Positions 25,621 through 34,569 of a DNA stretch of 64,000 bases are shown here, in pieces. Position 1 is the stretch's first letter. Every line of letters starts with the position of its first letter. Made by a program: the position numbers and the translations under genes. Source of the stretch: UBA4416 sp964543545 (GTDB lineage Bacteria; Bacteroidota; Bacteroidia; B-17B0; Aurantibacillaceae); NCBI GenBank assembly GCA_964543545.1, contig CAZIYT010000003.1, forward strand, positions 558,001-622,000, written 5' to 3'. The notes beneath the pieces were generated by a model. That model did not search any database. It was not told the origin of the DNA and saw only the letters and a list, made by a program, of their open reading frames with translations.

Positions 25621-27183
25621 TTGAATAAACTACTATATATTTCCGCTTTACTCCTTTCGCTCCACCTGAACTCACAGACCAAAGTGAGCAGTAAGCTTTA
25701 TGCGAAGGAATTGAAAAATGCTAATTTTTATTTTGAATCGGAAGATTATGCCAATGCCCTGAAAGGCTACAGGCATGTGCTGGCCATTGATCCCGACCAG
25801 GAAACCGCCTTGTTTAATTCGGCCGTGAGCCGTTTTAAGCTGAACATGGATGCGGATTCGGCCTTATGGGCGCTCAACAAACTAAAAAGCAACAGCTTCC
25901 CGGAACTGGAATTTTACCTGGGCGTTCTCTACCACCAGAAGTCAGGCTTCGAGGAGGCCAACACACACCTCAATAAATACCGGGAGATGCCCATGAAGCT
26001 CAGGAGCATTGCGAATGGAGAGGTGGACTACTACCTGGCCTGTGTGAAGAATGCCAAAGAATTTACGTCTCAGCCGCACCGCTCTATCATTAAAAACCTG
26101 GGTGCCAAGATCAATTCGGAATACGATGATTATGTGCCTTTGATCACGCCGGATGAAAACATTCTCTATTTTACCTCGCGCCGGAGCGGCAGCACCGGGC
26201 TTGTGAAAGACGGCGACGGAAAATATTACGAAGATGTTTATACTTCGCTGAGAGCGGCAGACGGCTCCTGGAGCGAGCCAAAAAATATCGGGCCTCCCAT
26301 CAACACCAATACACACGACGCCTGCGTGGCCCTGAGCTTCGATGGGAACCAGATGATTATTTACCGCACGGCCCCGGACATGCTTACCGGCGACCTGTAC
26401 CTTTGCCACACGGATTACAACGGCTGGTCGCAACCACAGAAGCTGGGACCTGAGATCAATACCCCTTTTATAGAAACGAGTGCCTGTTTCAGCACCGATA
26501 CGAGTGTGATCTATTTCAGCAGCAACAAAGCGGGCGGCTATGGCGGCAAGGATCTGTACCGGATCAAGAAGCTGCCGAACGGAAGATGGTCGCTGCCACA
26601 GAACCTCGGCCAGACAATCAACACGGCAAGGGACGAAGATGCGCCTTATTTGCACCCCGATGGCACCACGCTTTATTTCAGCTCCCGCGGGCACAATACG
26701 ATGGGCGATTACGATGTTTATAAAACAATTCTTAACACTGAGACAAACCAATTTTCCGCACCCGATAACCTGGGCTACCCGATCAACACAGTATTGAGCG
26801 ACCGCTTCTTCGTATTGAATACCAACGGCACGCGAGGTTATTATTCTTCTGCCAAGGAAGGTGGACTGGGAGGCAACGACCTTTACATGATCGATACGCG
26901 TTTTGGTGACAACGACCTGAAAGTGAAACATGGGGTCGTGATGATTGGCAATGAAGTGAGCAAGGCAAAAATTACCTTAATAGATATTGAAAGCAAACAG
27001 GTGAGCGGCATTTTTAATGCAAGTTCCAAAACGGGAAAATTCCTGCTGGTGATGAATCCTGTGAAATCCTATAAGGCCATTGTGGAGGAAGAAGGCTGCC
27101 AGACCATGATCGTGGACCTGGAGCCACTGGCAAACGAGCAGGGTGAGACGGACCTGATCTTAAACCTGACAAGAAAAAAATAA
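25621..27183 (+). CDS. TPR and PD40 beta-propeller protein, PorE-like but lacking an OmpA domain
   Basis: A 520-residue protein starting with TTG at 25621, 4 nt after the PKD gene. After a signal peptide come two or three TPR units (residues 25-130), then a PD40/WD40-like propeller (residues 155-430) with repeats such as LITPDENILYFTSRRSGS and DAPYLHPDGTTLYFSSRG. A small carboxypeptidase-regulatory-like domain follows at 440-515. The T9SS protein PorE has TPR, PD40, this domain and a C-terminal OmpA domain that binds peptidoglycan. The OmpA part is absent here, so this is a shortened relative and probably a periplasmic partner of the cargo pair. Confidence 0.85.
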   Translation: MNKLLYISALLLSLHLNSQTKVSSKLYAKELKNANFYFESEDYANALKGYRHVLAIDPDQETALFNSAVSRFKLNMDADSALWALNKLKSNSFPELEFYLGVLYHQKSGFEEANTHLNKYREMPMKLRSIANGEVDYYLACVKNAKEFTSQPHRSIIKNLGAKINSEYDDYVPLITPDENILYFTSRRSGSTGLVKDGDGKYYEDVYTSLRAADGSWSEPKNIGPPINTNTHDACVALSFDGNQMIIYRTAPDMLTGDLYLCHTDYNGWSQPQKLGPEINTPFIETSACFSTDTSVIYFSSNKAGGYGGKDLYRIKKLPNGRWSLPQNLGQTINTARDEDAPYLHPDGTTLYFSSRGHNTMGDYDVYKTILNTETNQFSAPDNLGYPINTVLSDRFFVLNTNGTRGYYSSAKEGGLGGNDLYMIDTRFGDNDLKVKHGVVMIGNEVSKAKITLIDIESKQVSGIFNASSKTGKFLLVMNPVKSYKAIVEEEGCQTMIVDLEPLANEQGETDLILNLTRKK

Positions 27184-27194
27184 CGAACAGCTGA

Positions 27195-28235
27195 ATGAAG
27201 AGGACATTAGGTTTATGTGTTGAGGGAAACAGGTCGCTGCAAGTGTTCCGTATTTTGCTGCCTGTGATGATGCTATGGATGACTATTTCAGCAAGGGCAC
27301 AGGATGCGCAGTTTACGCAGTTCTATGCTTCGCCGATGTACCTTAACCCTGCTTTTACCGGCCTCACTTTCGAGCACCGCTTCGTCGCCAATTACCGCAA
27401 CCAATGGCCGGGCGTAAAAACAGCCTATCAAACGGCGATGGTGACCTACGATTACAATATGACCGATCTGAACAGCGGGCTTGGCTTTACGGTGATGCAG
27501 GACCGCTCGGGGACTGCAGGCCTCACGCATACCCAGGTAGGTGCCTGCTACTCCTACCATTTCAAGATTAGTAAATTTGCAGAGATCCGCATGGGCGCCA
27601 ACCTTAACTTCAATATGAAGCGCATCGATTTCAACAAGCTGCGTTTCAATGACCAGATTGCTACAGGCTCAGGCGTGTCAGTAGAAGCAACCAATTATGA
27701 GCCTTTGAACTTTATGGACTTTGCTGCCGGCGCCTTATTAAATTCGAATGAATACTGGCTCGGACTTTCGGCCAGGCACCTCACACAACCCAATAGCAGC
27801 ATGGTGGGCGACAAGGTCCCTTTGCCATTGTCTATCAGCCTGCACGGTGGCTACCGCTTTATCCTCGAGCAAAAATCGCGGGTCGACCTGCGAAAGTATG
27901 TATCGCCTGCTTTTAACCTGCGACATGAGGCTAAATACGATCAGCTGGATATAGGAGTCTACTACTTTCACATGCCTTTAAATGTGGGACTGTGGTACCG
28001 TGGCCTTCCTTTTAAAAAGTATGCGCCTACCTATGGCAGCCGTGAAAGTATTGCTCTCCTGATCGGGCTTGATCTTTCCCCGAAGCTGGTGAGGATAGGC
28101 TACAGCTTCGACCTCACGGTATCCCGCCTGGGAGTAGCCAACTCATTGGGCGCACACGAGATCTCGATCATTTATGAGATCGCCAAAAAACGCAAGCGGA
28201 ATAAGCGTGTGCTGGTAAGCTGCCCTAAGTTTTAA
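27195..28235 (+). CDS. PorP/SprF-family type IX secretion membrane protein
   Basis: A 346-residue outer-membrane beta-barrel of the PorP/SprF family. The hallmark QDAQFTQFYASPMYLNPAFTG is at about residues 35-55, followed by alternating strands (FVANYRNQWPGV, YDYNMTDLNSGLGFTVMQD, GLDLSPKLVRIGYSFDL). In gliding Bacteroidota SprF is needed for secretion and surface attachment of the type B adhesin SprB. A single linked PorP/SprF usually serves the neighbouring type B cargo, here the PKD protein at 21843. The gene closes the three-gene unit. Confidence 0.93.
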   Translation: MKRTLGLCVEGNRSLQVFRILLPVMMLWMTISARAQDAQFTQFYASPMYLNPAFTGLTFEHRFVANYRNQWPGVKTAYQTAMVTYDYNMTDLNSGLGFTVMQDRSGTAGLTHTQVGACYSYHFKISKFAEIRMGANLNFNMKRIDFNKLRFNDQIATGSGVSVEATNYEPLNFMDFAAGALLNSNEYWLGLSARHLTQPNSSMVGDKVPLPLSISLHGGYRFILEQKSRVDLRKYVSPAFNLRHEAKYDQLDIGVYYFHMPLNVGLWYRGLPFKKYAPTYGSRESIALLIGLDLSPKLVRIGYSFDLTVSRLGVANSLGAHEISIIYEIAKKRKRNKRVLVSCPKF

Positions 28236-28253
28236 CGCGGTGGCTTCTGTCAC

Positions 28254-28278
28254 GGTGCCTTCGAGAGCCTCAGGCACC
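28254..28278. repeat. Hairpin repeat with TTCGAGAGCCTCA
   Basis: GGTGCCT at 28254-28260 and AGGCACC at 28272-28278 form a stem around TCGAGAGCCTC. The core TTCGAGAGCCTCA (28260-28272) recurs at 34570-34582, with its inverse at 34610-34622. It lies after the PorP/SprF gene. Confidence 0.6.
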
Positions 28279-28438
28279 AGGAAATCCCTTGAAGCATAAA
28301 GGCTTTTCACATGGGGCTGTCGCGACATCGTCTAGTCAAAGCTCTATTTCATTTTGTACAAAAATTTTCCTGTTTAGATCCTTTTGCGTAGAAAAAACGC
28401 TGGCACCGGTTTGGACGTTATGGTTAAACCCTACGATC

Positions 28439-28672
28439 ATGGAAACCGAAGAAAAAACAGAAACACTTATCGAAAACTCCGAAAGACTGCTATCCGTATT
28501 ATCCGGCGCAGCGATGTTATACCACGAATTTAAAAAGGAAGGCGCTGCGAGCAAGATCAAACTGGGCATTGCCGGTTACCTGATTTACCGCGGCTTAAGC
28601 GGGCACTGTGCCTTATCTAACAAAACCGGTATCAATCCGTCCATTGTGTCCGGCCTAAGTCATTTTATTTAG
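28439..28672 (+). CDS. DUF2892-like small inner-membrane protein
   Basis: The ATG at 28439 (METEEKTETLIENSERLLSV) is preferred because the 50 residues encoded before it in the frame from 28289 look like non-coding sequence and overlap a repeat. The 77-residue protein has NSERLLSVLSGAAML and IAGYLIYRGLSGHCALSNKTGI. This matches the DUF2892/YgaP membrane domain, whose YRGLTGHCP-type motif and Cys are conserved. The exact role is unknown. Confidence 0.75.
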   Translation: METEEKTETLIENSERLLSVLSGAAMLYHEFKKEGAASKIKLGIAGYLIYRGLSGHCALSNKTGINPSIVSGLSHFI

Positions 28673-28704
28673 AGTGCATAATTGTGAGCGGAACGCCGTG
28701 CAGC

Positions 28705-28736
28705 GAAGCAATCTCAAAGTATCAAGAGATTGCTTC
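28705..28736. terminator. Bidirectional hairpin between convergent genes
   Basis: GAAGCAATCTC at 28705-28715 pairs with GAGATTGCTTC at 28726-28736 (11 bp, perfect). It lies between the ends of the DUF2892 and NUDIX genes. There is no long T-run, so it may be a mobile palindrome of the GAAGCAATCTC type reused as a terminator. Confidence 0.5.
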
Positions 28737-28765
28737 ACCGCGAAAAGTGGTTCGTCCTGATGCAA

Positions 28766-29317
28766 TCAAATATAATGAGCGAAATACAAGCCGGCGATGT
28801 AGGTTTTAGCATCCCTGAGCTTGGCTTCCTTCACCAGGCGGACAAATTCAGAAGCATCCACCTCCACGCATTCGATGGATTCATGCTCTTCTTTCAATCC
28901 TCCGCCTTCTCCGAGCTTATCAGCATCGGTTACTGTTGCGTAATAGATGTAAAAGCATTCGGAGCTATAGCCGGGCGTTGAAAAACAGGAGAGCAGAAAC
29001 TGAATATGCTCGTTCCTGACCCGGTAGCCTGTTTCCTCCCTGGTTTCCCGGAGGGCAGCCTGCAAAGGCTCTTCATTCTTGTCGAGCCGGCCGGCAATGA
29101 TCTCCAGGATAGGCGCTTCCGTTTTATCATGAATGGGATAACGGAATTGCCGCGTGAGGATAATTTTATTGGTATCCGTATTTAAGAGCAGCACTGCGGC
29201 GGCATCTTCACGCCTGACCCGCTGTTTCTGAAAGCTTTGTCCTGCAGAGGAAACAGTAGCTTCCTCAATCCTGAGCTTTTCGTTGAAGACTGTATGTGAC
29301 CCGCTGACAGAAGCCAT
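28766..29317 (-). CDS. NUDIX hydrolase (ADP-ribose pyrophosphatase-like)
   Basis: A 183-residue NUDIX protein. The NUDIX box reads GRLDKNEEPLQAALRETREE followed by TGY, with every metal-binding Glu in place. The upstream IILTRQFRYPIHDKTEAPILEI and the length fit the GDP-mannose/ADP-ribose pyrophosphatase group, which breaks nucleoside-diphosphate sugars into a sugar phosphate and NMP. The substrate cannot be decided from the sequence. It is convergent with the DUF2892 gene. Confidence 0.9.
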   Translation of the reverse strand: MASVSGSHTVFNEKLRIEEATVSSAGQSFQKQRVRREDAAAVLLLNTDTNKIILTRQFRYPIHDKTEAPILEIIAGRLDKNEEPLQAALRETREETGYRVRNEHIQFLLSCFSTPGYSSECFYIYYATVTDADKLGEGGGLKEEHESIECVEVDASEFVRLVKEAKLRDAKTYIAGLYFAHYI

Positions 29318-29328
29318 GACCTGTTGAT

Positions 29329-29406
29329 TTAATTCACGTGGCTGCAGGAATATTCATCCTGGCAACCGGTGCTGGCGTTGTCTGAACTCTGTTCTGTTGT
29401 TTCCAT
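29329..29406 (-). CDS. Possible 25-residue Cys-containing peptide upstream of the NUDIX gene
   Basis: An ORF from ATG at 29406 encodes METTEQSSDNASTGCQ and ends CSHVN. It stops 11 nt before the NUDIX start and has a weak purine-rich AGGATC before its ATG. Two Cys are present. There is no family match that I know of, and the ORF may be chance. Confidence 0.25.
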   Translation of the reverse strand: METTEQSSDNASTGCQDEYSCSHVN

Positions 29407-29432
29407 GATCCTATAAGTTTAATACTAGTGAA

Positions 29433-29461
29433 AAAAGCAGGGTAGTCCATACCCTGCTTTT
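29433..29461 (-). terminator. Terminator of the small membrane-protein gene
   Basis: AAAAGCAGGGTA at 29433-29444 pairs with TACCCTGCTTTT at 29450-29461 (12 bp, 5-nt loop). On the minus strand it ends in a run of T. It follows the lmo0937-like gene by 10 nt. Confidence 0.8.
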
Positions 29462-29471
29462 GATCTTTGGT

Positions 29472-29627
29472 CTATACCGGCCTTTTACCGCTGATCAGAC
29501 GCAGAAGAATGGCAATCACCGCAATAACCAATAAAACGTGAATGAGGCCGCCGGCGTGGAATCCCACAAAGCCTATGAGCCATCCGATAACTAAGATAAC
29601 AGCGATGATGTAAAGTAAATTTCCCAT
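29472..29627 (-). CDS. lmo0937-like small hydrophobic membrane protein
   Basis: A 51-residue ORF starting MGNLLYIIAVILVIGWLIGF and ending LRLISGKRPV. It consists of two membrane helices around a GFHAGGLIH turn. This matches the small two-helix family known as lmo0937-type membrane proteins, found widely in Bacteroidota and Bacillota and often linked to stress conditions. A strong terminator follows, which supports a real transcript. The function is unknown. Confidence 0.85.
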   Translation of the reverse strand: MGNLLYIIAVILVIGWLIGFVGFHAGGLIHVLLVIAVIAILLRLISGKRPV

Positions 29628-29805
29628 GATAGTAAATGTTTAGGTTTAGTTGATGTGTTTATGTTACTATCCGTATTAAAATAAGCGTGCCAGTGATTTT
29701 AGAAGCAATACAACAGGATTGTTGAGCAAATTCCCCATACTTCCATCATTTGTAATCCATTTTCAAACCACCTGGTAATAGTCACGACGCATCAGATTCT
29801 ATTTT

Positions 29806-29885
29806 CCCGCAAAGACGCGAATCTTTCTGTAACCTGACAATCCCTGTTCTGATCATAACAATCCGCGTTATCTGCGTTCTATTAT
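29806..29885. repeat. Degenerate copy of the GCGTTATCTGCGTTC repeat before the VWA gene
   Basis: TTCCCGCAAAGACGCGAATC begins near 29804, and ATCCGCGTTATCTGCGTTC is at 29861-29879. The latter recurs with one change at 58389-58407 (ATCCGCGTCATCTGCGTTC). It probably belongs with the intergenic repeats at 16979 and 54163. Confidence 0.55.
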
Positions 29886-29902
29886 CCCGTATCTTTATTG
29901 CC

Positions 29903-31642
29903 ATGTACCGGCTCACGATATTTTTGTCTCTTCTTCCTTTTTGCCTGTTCCCACAGGGGAGGAACGAGAGCGTGCGTCACCTCAACGATATCGTCAGCAT
30001 GATGGATGAAGCCTCGCGGCTTAACTATACCTGGTACTATGATGCCGTGCAGCTGGCCACGGGACTATACCGGAGCCAGGGGAAGATCAACCCGAATTAT
30101 TTTTACAGCAGCCGGAGCACCAATGGCGGCACCGTGTATTATACGGGCATGGAAAAAGCTTTTCGCTTCAAAGAGCTAAAGCCGGACAGCAAAGGCTACC
30201 TACCTTCCTATATGGCCGACCTGATTCCCTGGCTCGAAGAAAAAGAACATGTGCTGGCCCTACTTCATAAGCCGCATCAACGCACAGCAGCGGTCGATAG
30301 CTTCGTGTACCGCTATATCCGCTGCACCGACAGCTTGTATGCCTCGCACAATCGCCTGACGGACTATGTAAGCAACAAAACGTATATGGAAGACATTGCT
30401 TTTGTGAAAGCCAAAGCCATCCTCAAAGAACAGGAAACCCGCTTTGAAGCCTGCCACGAGGCTTCCGGAGCACTTGCTTCAGCCATTGAGCAACTGTACA
30501 GCGCCTCTTTTCCTCCCAACAAAAGCCATGCAGCGGAGCAGCTGGCCGAGCAGGAAATGCGGCTCACAATCGACCTGCTCGACGATTGGGAAAGAACCCT
30601 GGACAAGGGCGACCTTTCGCAAAACAGTCGCTACGACAGCCTTCTGCGGCAACTCAATAAAACAGCGCTCAGTAAGGATTCGTTATACCTCTACAAAACC
30701 CGCGGCTACGGACAAAGAAACAGTGGCTGGTGGGCGCATAGCCGCTACCGGAGCTTCTTCAGCATGCTGCAGAGCACAGTGTACTGGTATAAAACCGCGA
30801 GCTATAGTAAAGAACCTTTCCTGAAGCCGGAGCTGGTACGTTACAATGGCTTTATCAATGGCTATGATACGGGCATGGAATATTACAACCGCTTTGTGGA
30901 TTTGTTTGATGGCAAAAGCATGATCGTGGAATCCAGCTGCTGCCTCTCGCCCTCGGAGATCGATACCGCCACAAATGTGTTTCTGAAAAAGCCACGACTG
31001 CTCTACCGCTTTGCGGCCGTAGAAACAACAGCCCCTGAAACAAATCATACCACATCCACTACCACCGAAAGCCCCGGTACACAATCCGACGCGGAACGCA
31101 TCGGCAAGGCGAAACCGCATCACCTGGTCTACCTGCTGGATGCTTCCTCCTCCATGAACGAGCCCGACCGCCTCCCGGAATTAAAAACAGAAGTGAAGTA
31201 CCTCGTGGCCATACAGCGTCCGGTCGACCGGATCTCGATGGTAAGCTTTGCCTCTCATGCGCACATCATCCTGCAGGACAAAGCCTGCATTCAAAAGCCG
31301 GCAATTTATAGCACCATCGAGCAGGTAAGTGCTCTCGGCTCCACCAACATCAGCGAAGGGCTTGCCAAAGCCGCACACATTGCCGATAGCTGCCGCTTAA
31401 AAGAGGGCATTACCAAAGTATTACTGTTTACCGACGGGGCCTTTAGCCTGACCAAAGCCGATAAGAAACTGCTACAATCCTTAGAGAAAAACAGCATCGG
31501 CCTTTGCCTGGTATACCTGGGACACAGCCAAAAAAGTGTGGAAGAAGAGCTGAAAAAAATCTGCGAAAAAGCAAAAGGCCGCTATTACAATGCGCACGAC
31601 ACCAACCTGAAAGAAGTGTTGGTAAAGGAAGCTTCTGAATGA
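29903..31642 (+). CDS. Exported von Willebrand factor A domain protein
   Basis: A 579-residue protein with a signal-like N-terminus (MYRLTIFLSLLPFCLF). The first 400 residues are mostly helical and not recognised. A low-complexity Thr/Ser/Glu linker near 375-395 leads to a VWA domain with a complete MIDAS metal site: DASSS at about 410, the Thr of GSTNISEGL, and FTDGAF. VWA domains mediate metal-dependent protein binding. The next gene, 56 nt downstream, encodes another exported protein and may be functionally linked. Confidence 0.85.
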   Translation: MYRLTIFLSLLPFCLFPQGRNESVRHLNDIVSMMDEASRLNYTWYYDAVQLATGLYRSQGKINPNYFYSSRSTNGGTVYYTGMEKAFRFKELKPDSKGYLPSYMADLIPWLEEKEHVLALLHKPHQRTAAVDSFVYRYIRCTDSLYASHNRLTDYVSNKTYMEDIAFVKAKAILKEQETRFEACHEASGALASAIEQLYSASFPPNKSHAAEQLAEQEMRLTIDLLDDWERTLDKGDLSQNSRYDSLLRQLNKTALSKDSLYLYKTRGYGQRNSGWWAHSRYRSFFSMLQSTVYWYKTASYSKEPFLKPELVRYNGFINGYDTGMEYYNRFVDLFDGKSMIVESSCCLSPSEIDTATNVFLKKPRLLYRFAAVETTAPETNHTTSTTTESPGTQSDAERIGKAKPHHLVYLLDASSSMNEPDRLPELKTEVKYLVAIQRPVDRISMVSFASHAHIILQDKACIQKPAIYSTIEQVSALGSTNISEGLAKAAHIADSCRLKEGITKVLLFTDGAFSLTKADKKLLQSLEKNSIGLCLVYLGHSQKSVEEELKKICEKAKGRYYNAHDTNLKEVLVKEASE

Positions 31643-31698
31643 GGATGTAACATTATGCAAAAAATACCGTTATGCGTCTATACTAAAACTACCATCGC

Positions 31699-32925
31699 AT
31701 GAAGCCTTATTTATGTTTACTGACGGGCCTGTTCTTTACAGCTTTTCTGAACGCCCAACCGGAATTCAAAACCTATCCCAACGGGTTGATCTACAGCGAA
31801 GCCACCATGGGGAAGCTGCACCGTATTGTGGACTCCCTGAATTTGAAATACAAATCCTGCGAATTGAACAGGACATACTATTCCAGCGCACAGGCTAAGG
31901 CTCACATTGTGATACTCGAAAAAGGAAACGTAAGGGAAGCCAAAAAGGACATGAAGCAAGGGATGCTCTTCGAGGATTTTCTGAAAAAATATCCCGGTGC
32001 TAAAGTCAGAAGGAATGCGCTGGTCGTAAGAACCAACTATCAGGATTACCAGGGAAAGGAAGTGATAGAATACGGCGAAGTGAGCCTGAATACAAACTAT
32101 GGCCTCGAGATCCAGCGAAGCAAGGCAGATCCTGACATTGGAAAACAAGGAAGCTGGCTGTATGACTCCGAAAAAGAATCCCTCGATGCATTTTATTTCA
32201 CGACCGGCATTGCTTCTGCCCCACTGAAAGAAAACTATGCCCGCCGCATCGGCTACAGCGATTGCCTGGTGGATACCAGCGCCAGCAAATTTAAAAGCGA
32301 TGCTTCCTTTGGCCGCGCAGACTTACCGGAAAACTGGCAATCCTTATCCGAGCCCGAAAAGATAAAGCTGCTGGACCGGATGCGCTCTACAAAGGTGATG
32401 GGCTTTTGCAGCATGGACGACGGCCCGAGAATTCATGCGGTAAACATTGCCCTGCTTTCGGCGGAGACCACGAATTGGGAGGTCTTCTTAAAATCGCACC
32501 TCGATATTATGAATGACCGTTTCGACCGGATGACTGATGGCAGCTATGCCCAGGGGCACCGTCAAACCTATATTAAAGAGCTGGAAGACCTCGACATCAA
32601 TGTTCCGGAGCTAATCCTGGGCATCTCCCTGAGGGTAGAAAATCCATCCCGGAATCACTATTATGGCAGCATCGGCCGGCTGGGCAGAGCCATCAGCGAA
32701 TCGAAACAAAAAGAAGCGTTTGAAAAAGAAATACTAAGCATGGCCGGAGACCCGGAGCTGGACGATTACAACCGGGTCATTGCTTACTTTTTATACAAGA
32801 GCTACCTGAATTACCTGTACAGCGGAAAAGACAACACGGAGAAACATCAGAAGCTGAAAACAGCAATCGCCCGGCTTCCCGGCTACCTCAAAGAGAATGC
32901 TGTCCTGGAAGAGGGAGAAGATTAA
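31699..32925 (+). CDS. Unrecognised exported protein
   Basis: A 408-residue protein with a signal peptide (MKPYLCLLTGLFFTAFLNAQ). I do not recognise a family. The mature part is mixed and soluble, with features such as GFCSMDDGPRIHAVNIA near 235 and a Tyr-rich C-terminal helix (YFLYKSYLNYLYSGKDN). No sorting domain, repeat or metal motif is evident, so it is probably periplasmic. It follows the VWA gene on the same strand. Confidence 0.75.
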   Translation: MKPYLCLLTGLFFTAFLNAQPEFKTYPNGLIYSEATMGKLHRIVDSLNLKYKSCELNRTYYSSAQAKAHIVILEKGNVREAKKDMKQGMLFEDFLKKYPGAKVRRNALVVRTNYQDYQGKEVIEYGEVSLNTNYGLEIQRSKADPDIGKQGSWLYDSEKESLDAFYFTTGIASAPLKENYARRIGYSDCLVDTSASKFKSDASFGRADLPENWQSLSEPEKIKLLDRMRSTKVMGFCSMDDGPRIHAVNIALLSAETTNWEVFLKSHLDIMNDRFDRMTDGSYAQGHRQTYIKELEDLDINVPELILGISLRVENPSRNHYYGSIGRLGRAISESKQKEAFEKEILSMAGDPELDDYNRVIAYFLYKSYLNYLYSGKDNTEKHQKLKTAIARLPGYLKENAVLEEGED

Positions 32926-32938
32926 CAGCGCTTATTTT

Positions 32939-32969
32939 TTGAAGAGCCGCATTTTTCTTTTTAGCTTTG
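32939..32969 (+). promoter_or_regulatory. Promoter of the phosphoesterase gene
   Basis: TTG at 32939-32941 and TAGCTTTG at 32962-32969 are 20 nt apart, a full match to the Bacteroidota -33/-7 pattern. Confidence 0.6.
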
Positions 32970-32994
32970 TGGCTTTAACACCCCTGCTGCTTTT

Positions 32995-33570
32995 ATGAAT
33001 ACGACTACTCCAAGCGTTTGGTTTACCTCCGATCACCACTTCGGGCATAAGAATATCATCGAGCTATCGAAACGCCCCTTTGCGGATGTGGAAGAGATGA
33101 ATGAAACCATGATTGCCCGCTGGAATGAAAAAGTCGGAAAGGATGATCACGTCTATCATATCGGCGATTTTGCCTTGATGTCGCCCGGAAAGCTAAAAGC
33201 GCTCAGGGAGAGGCTTAACGGTAAGATCTTTCTCATCAGTGGAAACCATGAGAATTCGGCCCTGGATTGCCCTTCCTGTTTCGAATGGATCCGGCCTTAC
33301 CACGAATTGACTCTTGCCGATCCGGATGCTCACAGAGGTACGCGCTTCCTGGTCCTGTTTCATTATGCGATGAAAGTATGGAACGCCAGCCATTACGGCA
33401 CCTGGCATTTATACGGGCATTCTCACGGCGATCTTCCGGACGATGCGACGTCTTTGTCCTTTGACGTCGGTGTCGACAATCACAATTTTTATCCTTTGTC
33501 TTATGACGAGGTAAAAGCAATCATGAGCCGCAAGCAATGGAAGCCTCCTTTTGAAGCGAGAAATAAATAA
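32995..33570 (+). CDS. Calcineurin-like metallophosphoesterase
   Basis: A 191-residue protein with the ordered metal motifs of this superfamily: TSDHHFGHKN (residues 10-19), YHIGDF, SGNHE, FHYAM and the final YGHSHG. It is the compact single-domain form, acting on a phosphodiester or phosphoprotein substrate that cannot be assigned. The gene has a good promoter of its own and lies before the rhomboid gene, which also has one. Confidence 0.88.
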   Translation: MNTTTPSVWFTSDHHFGHKNIIELSKRPFADVEEMNETMIARWNEKVGKDDHVYHIGDFALMSPGKLKALRERLNGKIFLISGNHENSALDCPSCFEWIRPYHELTLADPDAHRGTRFLVLFHYAMKVWNASHYGTWHLYGHSHGDLPDDATSLSFDVGVDNHNFYPLSYDEVKAIMSRKQWKPPFEARNK

Positions 33571-33648
33571 AGCCAATCCCTATTTTGTGATGAGCGTGGA
33601 GAACACCGAACTCATGGAAAAGAAATGATCGCTTTGAATGCAAGCCCA

Positions 33649-33679
33649 TTGCAAAATATTCTCAAAATTCCTAGTTTTG
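33649..33679 (+). promoter_or_regulatory. Promoter of the rhomboid gene
   Basis: TTG at 33649-33651 and TAGTTTTG at 33672-33679 are 20 nt apart, again a full -33/-7 match. The predicted leader is about 40 nt. Confidence 0.6.
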
Positions 33680-33723
33680 TTAGATAGCCGTTCCGGCTGC
33701 AAAACATACGCACGATAGAATTT

Positions 33724-34554
33724 ATGACAGAAACAGGGATCATAGGACTGGTGATCATCGGTATCAATGTGGCGGTTTCCTACAAAGGCCTTAGGGATCA
33801 TGTCTTTTTCGATAACTACAAATTTGAGGTCGACCGCATCCTGAAATACAAGGAATACCGGCGCCTCGTTACTTCCGGCTTCCTGCATGTGAGCTGGATG
33901 CACCTGATCCTGAACATGGTGAGCCTTTACCTGTTCAGCTCCTTTATGGGCAACCTGGGATGGCTCAGCTTTCTCATCATTTACTTTGCGAGTCTTATCG
34001 GCGGCGATCTCCTGGCGTTATTCATTCACCGCGAGCATGGCGATTACAGCTCCGTTGGGGCTTCGGGCGCCGTATGCGGGATCATCTTTGCTTCCATTGC
34101 TTTGTTTCCGGGTATGGAGATTCTCCTGTTTGGTATACTTCCTCTGCCAAGCTGGGCATACGGCCTGCTCTATGTTGGCTATTCGATGTACGGCATCCGC
34201 TCCAGGCGCGACAACATCGGGCATGAGGCACACCTGGGCGGCGCGCTGCTCGGGATGGTGATTGCCGTGGTGCTTGAGCCGGCAGCCTTTGCCAACAATT
34301 ACCTCACAATCCTGTTGATCACGGTACCTGTAATTGTATTCATTTACCTGATCATCGCCAGGCCCAAAACCCTGCTGATCGACAATTACTATTACAAAAC
34401 ACACAGCACCTATTTCGACATCGACGATCAGTATAACGAAGAGCGGGCCAACAAACAGCATGAGCTCGACCGGCTGCTGGATAAGATCGGGAAGAGCGGC
34501 ATCGACAGCCTTTCGAAGAAGGAAAGGCAACGGCTGGATGAGTTGTCGAGGTAG
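33724..34554 (+). CDS. Rhomboid-family intramembrane serine protease
   Basis: A 276-residue membrane protease. The catalytic Ser lies in SVGASGAVCGI (GxSG), and the catalytic His in GHEAHLGGALLGM. Further rhomboid landmarks are RRLVTSGFLHVSWMHLILNM, with its conserved His and Asn. Six hydrophobic segments are present, followed by a soluble C-terminal tail with a short coiled region (NEERANKQHELDRLLDKIG). Rhomboids cut single-pass membrane proteins within the bilayer. It ends 8 nt before the palindromic repeat that precedes the HAD phosphatase. Confidence 0.92.
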   Translation: MTETGIIGLVIIGINVAVSYKGLRDHVFFDNYKFEVDRILKYKEYRRLVTSGFLHVSWMHLILNMVSLYLFSSFMGNLGWLSFLIIYFASLIGGDLLALFIHREHGDYSSVGASGAVCGIIFASIALFPGMEILLFGILPLPSWAYGLLYVGYSMYGIRSRRDNIGHEAHLGGALLGMVIAVVLEPAAFANNYLTILLITVPVIVFIYLIIARPKTLLIDNYYYKTHSTYFDIDDQYNEERANKQHELDRLLDKIGKSGIDSLSKKERQRLDELSR

Positions 34555-34569
34555 TTTGCCCTTGTTGAC

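Noticed and set aside
29628..29902. tRNA or small RNA gene in the gap before the VWA gene
   Set aside because: No cloverleaf arms or T-loop sequence were found, only the degenerate repeat.
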